A stretch of 6,891 nucleotides of DNA from Inquilinus sp. GTDB lineage: Bacteria > Pseudomonadota > Alphaproteobacteria > DSM-16000 > Inquilinaceae. This document shows positions 1 through 6,536 of this stretch, one piece after another (position 1 is the stretch's first letter; each line of letters begins with the position of its first letter). A program made the translations under genes and the position numbers. A model generated the notes under the pieces. It was not told where the DNA came from and did no database searches. It was given only the letters and a program-made list of their open reading frames with translations. The DNA lies in contig JABDIP010000347.1 of the NCBI GenBank assembly GCA_013003675.1, positions 1-6,891 on the forward strand, given 5' to 3'.

Positions 1-544
1 CGCCGGTGCGCGGCAGAAGGTGCCACGACAGCGTCTCGGCCGCCCGATCCAGCAGCGCGTGCTCGGCGTCCTTGATCGGCGCCGGGCCGGCGGTGACGTT
101 GCGCACCACGTCGCCGCAACTGGCGAATGTGGTCAGCAACTCGGCGTTGATGCGCTCGATCAGCGTGTGCAGATCGCCCTTCAGCACGCCATGGAACTGG
201 AAGGTCTGGCGCGTGGTGACCCGCAGCGTGCCGTTGCCCAGGCTGTCGGCCAGCGCGTCGAGGCGCAGATACTGCGCGGCCGTCAGCCTGCCGGCCGGCA
301 CCCGCAACCGGGCCATGAGGCGGTGGTCCTTGTCCTCGCCGCGCTGCTTGCGCTCGGTCGCGGTATCGCGGTCGTATTGCTGATAGATGCCGTGGAACTT
401 CAGCAGGTTGGCGTCATCCTCGCCGAATATGGCGGTGCCGCCGTCGCGCAGCGTCTCGGCGATGCTGCCGCGAAGCTGGCGGCTCTGGCGCTTGACGGTC
501 TCCGCCTTGGCGAGCGGAGGCGCGGTCTGGGGCGTGTCGGGCAT
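1..544 (-). CDS. cysI: Assimilatory sulfite reductase hemoprotein (beta) subunit, N-terminal part; cut by window edge
   Basis: This gene is read leftward from an ATG at 544-542 and leaves the window after 181 codons, about one third of the usual 550-570 residues. In this family the enzyme reduces sulfite to sulfide with six electrons, using siroheme coupled to a 4Fe-4S cluster, in the cytoplasmic cysteine pathway. Translating the minus strand gives FHGIYQQYDRD (residues 50-60), TRQTFQFHG (111-119), CGDVVRNV (143-150) and HLLPRT (175-180). These line up with the matching blocks of E. coli CysI as I remember it, including the arginine-rich substrate-side motifs. The cluster cysteines lie in the C-terminal part and are not visible. 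An AGGGA about 8-12 bases upstream supports the ATG; the frame stays open only to a stop at 601-599. Whether electrons come from an NADPH flavoprotein or ferredoxin cannot be decided here. A nitrite-reducing relative is less likely given the CysI-type N-terminus. Confidence 0.93.
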   Translation of the reverse strand, partial: MPDTPQTAPPLAKAETVKRQSRQLRGSIAETLRDGGTAIFGEDDANLLKFHGIYQQYDRDTATERKQRGEDKDHRLMARLRVPAGRLTAAQYLRLDALADSLGNGTLRVTTRQTFQFHGVLKGDLHTLIERINAELLTTFASCGDVVRNVTAGPAPIKDAEHALLDRAAETLSWHLLPRTG

Positions 545-599
545 GAGCCTGGTCCCTGGTCGGCGGCGGCGGGAAGCTCTTTCTACAAGATGCAACCTC

Positions 600-627
600 T
601 ATATAAGCAATAAGCACGAGTTGTCGT
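600..627 (-). promoter_or_regulatory. Candidate sigma70-type promoter for cysI
   Basis: On the minus strand, ACGACA (627-622) is followed after 16 bases by TATATA (605-600). Each matches the -35 and -10 consensus at 4 of 6 positions. Transcription would begin near 593, leaving a leader of about 50 bases before the cysI ATG. The -35 box lies wholly inside the palindrome at 611-632, so a protein bound there could block or recruit polymerase. The matches are only moderate and the region is AT-rich, so chance boxes are likely. Confidence 0.3.
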
Positions 628-632
628 GATTA
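611..632. promoter_or_regulatory. Imperfect 22-bp palindrome, candidate operator between cysI and ctaA
   Basis: The arms TAAGCACGA (611-619) and TCGTGATTA (624-632) are reverse complements at 8 of 9 positions, the single mismatch being G614/A629, around a GTTG centre. The core CACGA/TCGTG is perfect. The position, in the divergent region and over the candidate cysI -35 box, is what is expected for a dimeric regulator's site. A good -10-like TATAGT for ctaA lies just to the right at 641-646, but no -35 is properly spaced: TTGTCG at 621-626 is only 14 bases away. The regulator cannot be named from the sequence; sulfur-control LysR or Rrf2 family proteins are only guesses. Confidence 0.45.
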
Positions 633-679
633 AATTTTCTTATAGTACATCTGTTATGCGCTAAATATAGAGGACGATG

Positions 680-733
680 CCGGATTTGACGGAACCCGGC
701 GCCTGATCCATCTATTGCGGCAGACCAATCCGG
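680..733 (+). repeat. Long-range inverted repeat in the ctaA leader
   Basis: CCGGATT (680-686) and AATCCGG (727-733) are perfect reverse complements separated by 40 bases. The right arm runs into the GGAG (732-735) that serves as the ctaA ribosome binding site, so pairing in the mRNA could partly hide it. Seven pairs closing a 40-base loop is weak and may be chance in GC-rich DNA. The rest of 545-743 outside the listed sites shows no further gene or RNA that I recognise. Confidence 0.2.
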
Positions 734-743
734 AGTCCCGATC

Positions 744-1835
744 GTGACGGCCACCGCCAAGACCGCCTCTGCGGCCCAGCCCGCGCCGCGAACCGGGGCC
801 AACCGGCCCGTCGCCCTTTGGCTGCTGGGCTGCGCGGCGATGGTGTTCGCCATGGCGGTGATCGGCGCCATCACCCGGCTGACCGAATCCGGTCTTTCGA
901 GCGTCGAGTGGCGGCCGCTGAGCGGCGCCCTGCCGCCGCTATCGGACGCCGAGTGGCAGCGGGTCTTCGACCTCTATCGGGAAACGCCCGAGTACCGGCT
1001 CCGCAACGCCGGGATGGAGCTGGCGGCGTTCAAGCAGATCTTTTTCTGGGAATGGTTCCACCGGCTGTGGGGGCGGCTGATCGGCCTGGTCTTCGCCCTG
1101 CCCTTCCTCGCGTTCTGGGCCACCGGCCGGATCGCCCGCCCGCTGCTGCCGCGGCTGCTCGGCCTGCTCCTGCTCGGCGCCCTGCAAGGCGGCCTCGGCT
1201 GGTTCATGGTGCTGAGCGGGCTGGTCGACCAGCCGGCGGTGAGCCACTACCGGCTGGCCGCGCATCTGGGACTGGCGATCGCGATCTACGCGCTGCTGTT
1301 GTGGCAGGCCTGGTTGCTGCTGTTCCCGGCCGATGCCCGGGCCCGGCCGGCGCACCGCCTGGGCGGCCACGCGGTCGGTGCGCTGGCGCTGCTGGCGGCA
1401 ACGATCCTGTGGGGCGCCATGGTCGCCGGGCTCGACGCCGGCCTCGCCTACAATACCTGGCCGCTGATGGGAGGCACGCTGTTGCCGCCGGAGGCCTGGA
1501 GCCTGCAGCCGCAATGGCTGAACTTCCTGGACAATACCGCGCTGGTTCAATTCACCCATCGCTGGCTGGCGATCGCCACGGCGGCGGCGGTCATCGCCCT
1601 GTGGTGGCGCGCGCGCCGTCCCGAGATACCGCCAGCCTTGCGGCGCGGTGCCGGCGCGGCGGCGGCGATGGCCGGCATACAGGCCGGGCTCGGCATCGCC
1701 ACCCTGCTGGCCCAGGTTCCGGTCTGGCTCGGCGCCCTGCACCAGGGTGGCGCGCTGGTCCTGCTCGGACTCCTCCTATGGTGCATTTTCGTCGACCGGC
1801 GGCTACCGGCGATAGGTGCCCCCGGTCAACCGTGA
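744..1835 (+). CDS. ctaA: Heme A synthase (COX15/CtaA family)
   Basis: CtaA is an inner-membrane enzyme that oxidises the C8 methyl of heme O to a formyl group, giving heme A for aa3-type cytochrome oxidases. The 363-residue protein is strongly hydrophobic with about eight membrane segments. It shows two related halves, each with the paired histidines typical of the family: H106 in WEWFHRLWG and H174 in AAHLG, then H272 in FTHRW and H333 in ALHQG. E103, three residues before H106, matches the conserved glutamate of the Bacillus enzyme. AITRLTESGLSSVEWRP (42-58) is the usual first-loop signature. The first loop has no cysteine pair, as is usual for proteobacterial and mitochondrial-type members. 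The start is a GTG with GGAG 8 bases upstream (732-735). It is divergent from cysI. No other cytochrome oxidase gene is visible, so it stands apart from a cox cluster here. Confidence 0.95.
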   Translation: MTATAKTASAAQPAPRTGANRPVALWLLGCAAMVFAMAVIGAITRLTESGLSSVEWRPLSGALPPLSDAEWQRVFDLYRETPEYRLRNAGMELAAFKQIFFWEWFHRLWGRLIGLVFALPFLAFWATGRIARPLLPRLLGLLLLGALQGGLGWFMVLSGLVDQPAVSHYRLAAHLGLAIAIYALLLWQAWLLLFPADARARPAHRLGGHAVGALALLAATILWGAMVAGLDAGLAYNTWPLMGGTLLPPEAWSLQPQWLNFLDNTALVQFTHRWLAIATAAAVIALWWRARRPEIPPALRRGAGAAAAMAGIQAGLGIATLLAQVPVWLGALHQGGALVLLGLLLWCIFVDRRLPAIGAPGQP

Positions 1836-1872
1836 TTCCCGTTGCTGGGGTGCGGGCAAGGCACTAACGTAC

Positions 1873-1902
1873 CCGGCAATGGCGGCCCGCAGACCATGCC
1901 GG
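1873..1902 (+). other. Possible stem-loop between ctaA and oppA
   Basis: The segment CCGGCAATGG (1873-1882) can pair with CCATGCCGG (1894-1902) as nine base pairs with one bulged A, closing an 11-base loop. No T-run follows, so it is not a classical intrinsic terminator. It could end ctaA transcripts with Rho, or fold in the oppA leader, about 48 bases before the chosen oppA start. The rest of the 115-base gap holds no gene. A TTGCTG (1842-1847) and TAACGT (1865-1870) pair at 17-base spacing is too poor a match to call a promoter. Confidence 0.3.
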
Positions 1903-1950
1903 CCACCCAAACACATGACGAAAACAACACGACACGGAGGCATGAAACCA

Positions 1951-3540
1951 ATGCGCATCCTCACATCGGTGCTTGCGCGCACCGCCCTGGCCGCGACGCT
2001 GGTCGCCGGCCCGGCGGTCGCCGCGCAGGCCGAGATGGTTCTCCATATCGGCAATCTGGGCGAACCGGACACCCTCGACCCTCATCACGCATCCGGCACC
2101 TGGGAAAATCGCATCATCGGCGACATGTTCCTCGGCTTGTTGACCGAGGCGGCCGACGGGACGGTCATCCCGGGCGCGGCGACGTCCTGGCAGATCAGCG
2201 ACGACGGTTTGACCTACACCTTCAACCTGCGCGATGGCGCCACATGGTCGGACGGCGTGCCGGTGACCGCCGACGATTTCGTCTTCGCCCTGCGGCGGAT
2301 TCTCGAGCCGGAACTGGCGGCCAGATACGCCTCGATCCTCTATCCAATCAAGAACGCCGAAGCGTTGAACGGCGGCACCATGACCGGGATGGAGAATCTC
2401 GGTGCCCGTGCCGTCAATGACGGCACCCTGGAGATCACGCTGGCGGCACCGACGCCGTTCTTCCTCGAGCTGCTGACCCACTACACGGCGTTCCCGGTGC
2501 CGAAACACAAGGTCGAGGCGCATGGCGACGATTGGGTGAAGCCCGGCAACATGGTCACCAACGGCGCCTATGTGTTGAGCGAGTGGCTGTCGCAGACGCA
2601 TGTCGTCACCGTGAAGAGCGACACCTTCTATGACGCCGCCAATGTCGCCATCGACAAGGTGGTCTTCTACCCGTCCGAGGACCGCAACGCGGCGTTGCGC
2701 CGGTTCCGCGCCGGCGAGTTCGACATGAATACCGATTTCCCGTCCGAGCAGATCGACTGGCTGAAGGCCAACATGCCGGACGAGACGCGGATCTCGCCCT
2801 ATCTCGGCATCTACTACTACCCGATCAACCACAACGACCCGGCGATGCAGGATGAGCGGATCCGCGCCGCCCTGTCGATGGCGATCGACCGCGGCGCGAT
2901 CACCGAACAGGTGCTGAAGACCGGCGAGATTCCGGCGGAGAGCTTCGTGCCGCCGCTGCCCGGCTACGAGGTCGCCAAGATGCCGTTCCTGTCGATGTCG
3001 CAGGCGGAGCGGGTGGCCGAGGCCAAGTCGCTGATGGAGGCGGCCGGCTATTCGGCGAGCAACCCGCTGGACCTGACGCTGCGCTACAACACCAGCGAGA
3101 ACCACAAGCGGATCGCCGTCGCGGTCTCCGCCATGTGGAAGCAGATCCATGTCAATGCCAACCTGCACAACGCCGATGTCGCCGTGCACTACAACGATCT
3201 CGAGCAGGGCGATTTCCAGGTCGCCCGGGCCGGCTGGGTTGCCGACTATCCGGATGCGCAGAACTTCCTGTTCCTGTTGCAGACCAATGCCGGCGTGCTG
3301 AACTACGGCCGCTATTCGGTGCCCGAGTTCGACTCGCTGATGGAGCAGGCCTCGCTGACCACCGATCTGGAGGCCCGCGCGCGGATCATGCAGGAGGCCG
3401 AGGCGATCGCCCTGGCCGACTACGCCAATATCCCGATCTACTATTATGTGTCGAAGAATATGGTCGGGACCCATGTCAGCGGGTTCGTGGATAACGCCAA
3501 GGACATCCACCGCACCCGTTGGATGTCGGTCGCCCGCTAG
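1951..3540 (+). CDS. oppA: Periplasmic oligopeptide-binding protein (SBP family 5)
   Basis: OppA captures peptides in the periplasm and delivers them to the OppBCDF transporter. The 529-residue product opens with a Sec signal peptide: MRILTSVLAR, then a hydrophobic core, with likely cleavage after AQA at residue 27. There is no lipobox cysteine, so the protein should be soluble. Family 5 features include LDPH near the mature N-terminus, the WSDGVPVTADDF block and YLGIYYYPIN mid-protein. Residues R426, W429 and D432 of RAGWVADY match R413, W416 and D419 of E. coli OppA (mature numbering), where the Asp holds the peptide amino end; the OppA cysteine C417 is Val430 here. Mature length (about 502) is near the E. 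coli protein's. The start is uncertain. GGAGG (1936-1940) lies 10 bases before the ATG at 1951 but only one base before an in-frame ATG at 1942, so 1951 is preferred. A murein-tripeptide (MppA-like) or other peptide preference cannot be excluded. Confidence 0.93.
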   Translation: MRILTSVLARTALAATLVAGPAVAAQAEMVLHIGNLGEPDTLDPHHASGTWENRIIGDMFLGLLTEAADGTVIPGAATSWQISDDGLTYTFNLRDGATWSDGVPVTADDFVFALRRILEPELAARYASILYPIKNAEALNGGTMTGMENLGARAVNDGTLEITLAAPTPFFLELLTHYTAFPVPKHKVEAHGDDWVKPGNMVTNGAYVLSEWLSQTHVVTVKSDTFYDAANVAIDKVVFYPSEDRNAALRRFRAGEFDMNTDFPSEQIDWLKANMPDETRISPYLGIYYYPINHNDPAMQDERIRAALSMAIDRGAITEQVLKTGEIPAESFVPPLPGYEVAKMPFLSMSQAERVAEAKSLMEAAGYSASNPLDLTLRYNTSENHKRIAVAVSAMWKQIHVNANLHNADVAVHYNDLEQGDFQVARAGWVADYPDAQNFLFLLQTNAGVLNYGRYSVPEFDSLMEQASLTTDLEARARIMQEAEAIALADYANIPIYYYVSKNMVGTHVSGFVDNAKDIHRTRWMSVAR

Positions 3541-3566
3541 GCGGTCGCCGAACCAGTCGGGATAGC

Positions 3567-3596
3567 AGGACCTCGCCCTCGACCGGGCGGGGTCCT
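3567..3596 (+). other. Strong stem-loop in the oppA-oppB spacer
   Basis: AGGACCTCGCCC (3567-3578) pairs with GGGCGGGGTCCT (3585-3596) over 12 positions, including one G-U pair, around a 6-base loop. It starts 27 bases after the oppA stop codon. No T-run follows, so full intrinsic termination is unlikely. In binding-protein operons such hairpins are known to protect the upstream mRNA from 3' exonucleases or to reduce readthrough, which keeps binding protein in excess over membrane subunits. That role is inferred here from position and structure. Confidence 0.6.
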
Positions 3597-3642
3597 CACC
3601 CCGGCGCCGGCGCATCGCCGCCGCAATGGCGACGAGGGCCGG

Positions 3643-3659
3643 TTTCCGCATCGCGGAAA
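3643..3659 (+). other. Short perfect hairpin before oppB
   Basis: TTTCCGC (3643-3649) and GCGGAAA (3653-3659) are perfect reverse complements around a 3-base loop ATC. The hairpin ends 19 bases before the oppB ATG and just upstream of an AAAGG (3661-3665), the nearest, poorly spaced ribosome-binding candidate. It may affect oppB translation or the 5' end of a processed oppBCDF mRNA. It could also be chance; the tight loop and 7-base stem are modest. Confidence 0.4.
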
Positions 3660-3678
3660 GAAAGGCATCGGCCGGACC

Positions 3679-4596
3679 ATGCTGACCTACACCATCCGGC
3701 GCCTCCTCGGAGCGTTGCCGACCCTGCTTATCATCGTCGCCGTCGCATTCTTCATGATGCGCCTGGCGCCCGGCGGTCCGTTCGACCAGGAACGCGCCCT
3801 GCCCCCGGCCATCGAAGCCAATATCGCCGCCCGCTACGACCTCGACAAGCCGTTGGTCGTGCAGTTCGTGCTCTATCTCGGCAACGTACTGCAGGGCGAT
3901 TTCGGGCCGTCGTTCAAGAGCCGGGATTTCTCGGTCAACGAGTTGATCGCCCAGGGCTTTCCGGTCAGCCTGCGGCTCGGCGGGTTGGCCATGCTGCTGG
4001 CCATTGTCGTCGGCGTCAGTGCCGGCGCCACCGCAGCGCTACGCCAGAACAGCGGTTACGACTACGGCGTGATGGCGGTCGCGATGACCGGCATCACCAT
4101 TCCCAACTTCGTCATGGCGCCGCTGTTGACGCTCGTCCTCGGGGTCTATCTCGGGCTCTTGCCGGTGGGCGGCTGGGGCGATCTGCGCCACATGATCCTG
4201 CCGGTCATCGCGCTGGCGCTGCCGCAGGTCGCCTATGTCGCGCGGCTGACGCGCGGCAGCATGATCGAGGTGCTGCGCTCGAACTTCATCCGCACCGCGC
4301 GGGCGAAGGGGTTGCCCGAGCGGGTCACCCTGATGCGCCACGCGATGCGGGCGGCGTTGTTGCCGGTCGTGTCCTATCTCGGCCCGGCGACCGCCGGCAT
4401 CATCACCGGTTCGGTGGTGATCGAGCAGATCTTCGGGCTGCCCGGCATGGGCCGGTATTTCGTCCTGGGCGCGCTCAATCGCGACTACACGCTGGTGATG
4501 GGAACCGTGATCTTCTTCGGTGTCCTGATCATCGTCTTCAACATGCTCGTGGATCTGATCTACGGCCTGCTGGACCCCAAGGTCCGGTACGACTAG
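3679..4596 (+). CDS. oppB: Oligopeptide ABC transporter permease OppB
   Basis: OppB is one of two inner-membrane subunits that form the peptide channel. The 305-residue protein begins MLTYTIRRLLGALPTLL, the standard N-terminus of this family, and has six predicted membrane segments (roughly 9-28, 97-121, 131-160, 172-188, 228-250 and 273-297). The cytoplasmic coupling (EAA) loop is around 205-224, with RTARAKG (205-211), and contacts the ATPases. Blocks such as FFMMRLAPG, GDFGPSFK, RGSMIEVL, SNFIRTARAKGLP and GALNRDY agree with E. coli OppB as I recall it, which supports Opp rather than Dpp or a nickel transporter. The length is normal for the family. No convincing Shine-Dalgarno sequence sits at normal distance (GGA at 3674-3676 is too close, AAAGG at 3661-3665 far), so translation initiation may be weak. 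It is followed 16 bases later by oppC. Confidence 0.95.
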   Translation: MLTYTIRRLLGALPTLLIIVAVAFFMMRLAPGGPFDQERALPPAIEANIAARYDLDKPLVVQFVLYLGNVLQGDFGPSFKSRDFSVNELIAQGFPVSLRLGGLAMLLAIVVGVSAGATAALRQNSGYDYGVMAVAMTGITIPNFVMAPLLTLVLGVYLGLLPVGGWGDLRHMILPVIALALPQVAYVARLTRGSMIEVLRSNFIRTARAKGLPERVTLMRHAMRAALLPVVSYLGPATAGIITGSVVIEQIFGLPGMGRYFVLGALNRDYTLVMGTVIFFGVLIIVFNMLVDLIYGLLDPKVRYD

Positions 4597-4612
4597 CCGG
4601 GAGGATGCCGCC

Positions 4613-5512
4613 ATGACCGCCACGCACCCGGAAATCGACGTTGACGCCGGAAAAGCCGTCAAGGGGCGCAGCCTCTGGGCCGACGCGCTTTACCGACTGC
4701 GCCAGAACCGCGCCGCCATGGCCGGATTGTTCACTTTGCTGGCGATCGCGCTGCTCTCGGTCTTCGGACCGCTGTTCAGCCCGCACGCCTACGACGACGT
4801 CTATTGGGGCTACATCTCGCACGCGCCGACCCTGGAAAACGGCGGCCACCTGTTCGGCACCGACGGCAACGGCCGCGACCTGCTGACGCGGGTGCTGATC
4901 GGCGGCCGCATCTCGCTGATGGTCGGCATCCTGGCAACCCTCGTCAGCCTGGTGATCGGCGTTGCCTACGGCGCCACCGCCGGCTATTTCGGCGGCCGCG
5001 TCGACAGCCTGATGATGCGCTTCGTCGACATCCTCTACTCGCTGCCCTTCATGTTCTTCGTGATCATGCTGATGGTGGTGTTCGGCCGGAACATCCTGCT
5101 GATCTTCATCGCGCTGGGCCTCGTCGAATGGCTCGACATGGCCCGCATCGTGCGCGGCCAGACCCTCAGCCTGAAGCGCAAGGAATTCATCGAGGCGGCC
5201 CATGCCTGCGGCGTCGGCACGCCGAAGATCATCCGCCGCCACATCATTCCCAACACGCTGGGGCCGGTCATCGTCTACATGACCCTGACCGTGCCCAAGG
5301 TGATCCTGATCGAGAGTTTCCTCAGCTTTCTCGGTCTCGGCGTGCAGGAACCGATGACCAGCTGGGGGGTGCTGATCAAGGACGGCGCCGACAACATGGA
5401 ATCGTCGCCCTGGATGTTGATCTTCCCGGCGATTTTCCTGGCCACCACCCTGTTCTGTCTCAATTTCATCGGCGACGGGCTGCGCGATGCGCTCGACCCG
5501 AAAGACCGGTAG
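4613..5512 (+). CDS. oppC: Oligopeptide ABC transporter permease OppC
   Basis: OppC is the second membrane half of the peptide channel and pairs with OppB. The 299-residue protein has a cytoplasmic N-terminal stretch with GRSLWADALYRLRQNRAA (18-35), the OppC_N helix at about 36-54, and a periplasmic loop containing HLFGTDGNGRDLL (79-91). Five further membrane segments follow. The EAA coupling loop is EFIEAAHACG (191-200). The C-terminus LNFIGDGLRDALDPKDR is almost the same as that of E. coli OppC as I recall it, and RIVRGQTLSLKRKEF is another shared block. The start ATG has a good GGGAGG (4599-4604) 8 bases upstream, much better than that of oppB. The gene lies 16 bases after oppB and 7 bases before oppD, so it is very likely on one transcript. 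Confidence 0.95.
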   Translation: MTATHPEIDVDAGKAVKGRSLWADALYRLRQNRAAMAGLFTLLAIALLSVFGPLFSPHAYDDVYWGYISHAPTLENGGHLFGTDGNGRDLLTRVLIGGRISLMVGILATLVSLVIGVAYGATAGYFGGRVDSLMMRFVDILYSLPFMFFVIMLMVVFGRNILLIFIALGLVEWLDMARIVRGQTLSLKRKEFIEAAHACGVGTPKIIRRHIIPNTLGPVIVYMTLTVPKVILIESFLSFLGLGVQEPMTSWGVLIKDGADNMESSPWMLIFPAIFLATTLFCLNFIGDGLRDALDPKDR

Positions 5513-5519
5513 GCCGGCG

Positions 5520-6536
5520 ATGCCCGATAATTCTCCCGCCACCAGCAACGCCGCCGCCAACAACGGCGACACCGCCCCGGTCCTCGCGGTCGAGAACCTG
5601 GTCACCCGGTTCGACGTGCCGGATGGCGAGGTGTGCGCCGTCAACGATGTCAGCTTCACCATCGACGAGGGCGAGACCATCGGCGTCGTCGGCGAGAGCG
5701 GCTCGGGCAAGAGCCAGGTATTCATGTCGGTGATGGGGTTGCTGGCCTCGAACGGCGCCGCCAACGGCCGAGTACGCTATCGCGGCCAGGACATATTGGG
5801 CTTGCCGCCGCAGCGGCTGAACCGTATCCGCGGCGCCAAGATGTCGATGATCTTCCAGGACCCGATGACCTCGCTGAATCCGTACCTGAAGATCTCCCGC
5901 CAACTCAACGAGGTGTTGGTCCAGCACAAGGGCATGAGCGAAACCGAGGCGATGAACCGTTCGGTGGAGATGCTCGACCTGGTGCGCATCCCCGAGGCGC
6001 GGCGGCGCATCACCATGTACCCGCACGAATTCTCCGGCGGCATGCGCCAGCGGGTGATGATCGCCATGGCGCTGCTGTGCCAGCCCGACCTGCTGATCGC
6101 CGACGAGCCGAGCACCGCGCTCGACGTCACGGTCCAGGCGCAGATCCTCGACCTGATGCGCGATCTGAAGCGCGAGCTGAACACCGCGATCGTCATGATC
6201 ACCCACGATCTCGGCGTCATCGCCGGCCTGTCCGACCGGGTGATGGTGATGTACGGCGGGACCGTCGTCGAGGCCGGCACGGTGCGGGAGATCTTCTACA
6301 ATCCCCAGCATCCCTACACCGAAGGACTGCTGAAGAGCATGCCGCGGCTCGACGACAGCAGGCGCGGCGTGTTGCCGACGATCCCCGGCCAGCCCCCGAA
6401 CCTGCAGCACCTGCCGGCCGGCTGTTCGTTCCGGCCGCGCTGCACCTATGCCTTCGAGCGCTGCGAAACCGAAGTGCCGCCGCTGACCCGCTTCGGCGAA
6501 GACCGCGCCAAGGCCTGCCACCTGGAAAGCCTATGA
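5520..6536 (+). CDS. oppD: Oligopeptide ABC transporter ATP-binding protein OppD
   Basis: OppD is one of the two cytoplasmic ATPases that power peptide import. In the 338-residue protein, Walker A is GESGSGKSQ (58-66, K64), the Q-loop Gln is Q113 in IFQDP, the ABC signature is FSGGMRQR (171-178), Walker B is LLIADEP (191-197, catalytic E196), the D-loop is STALD (198-202) and the switch His is H229. All are intact. The C-terminal oligopeptide extension carries C302, C308, C315 and C333. A cysteine set of this kind binds a 4Fe-4S cluster in DppD/OppD-type proteins with known structures. The KSQ ending of Walker A and MTSLNPY, HEFSGGMRQRVMIAMALL match E. coli OppD as I recall it. The ATG at 5520 lies 7 bases after the oppC stop and leaves a normal 20-residue lead before the ATPase fold. 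An in-frame ATG at 5487 inside oppC would add 11 residues and is less likely. Confidence 0.96.
   Translation: MPDNSPATSNAAANNGDTAPVLAVENLVTRFDVPDGEVCAVNDVSFTIDEGETIGVVGESGSGKSQVFMSVMGLLASNGAANGRVRYRGQDILGLPPQRLNRIRGAKMSMIFQDPMTSLNPYLKISRQLNEVLVQHKGMSETEAMNRSVEMLDLVRIPEARRRITMYPHEFSGGMRQRVMIAMALLCQPDLLIADEPSTALDVTVQAQILDLMRDLKRELNTAIVMITHDLGVIAGLSDRVMVMYGGTVVEAGTVREIFYNPQHPYTEGLLKSMPRLDDSRRGVLPTIPGQPPNLQHLPAGCSFRPRCTYAFERCETEVPPLTRFGEDRAKACHLESL

Noticed and set aside
20..613. Plus-strand open frames of 197 and 125 residues at the left edge.
   Set aside because: The minus strand encodes a clear CysI N-terminus over the same bases; the plus-strand products resemble nothing and are shadows.
641..646. 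TATAGT as the -10 box of a ctaA promoter.
   Set aside because: It is a good -10 match, but the nearest TTG-type -35 (621-626) is only 14 bases away, so I do not list it as a promoter of its own.
1816..1950. The oppA reading frame is open upstream to 1816, overlapping the end of ctaA and giving a 574-residue protein.
   Set aside because: The added residues would bury the signal peptide about 45 residues inside the protein, and the strong GGAGG is at 1936-1940, next to the later ATGs.
1864..3651. A 595-residue open frame on the minus strand opposite oppA.
   Set aside because: It is an antisense shadow of a GC-rich gene: rich in R, G, V and H, with no recognisable domain, while the plus strand encodes a clear OppA.
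4538..5764. A 408-residue open frame on the minus strand across oppB, oppC and oppD.
   Set aside because: It has low-complexity H/D/Q/E/A-rich composition from reading GC-rich codons backwards, and it crosses three well-supported genes.
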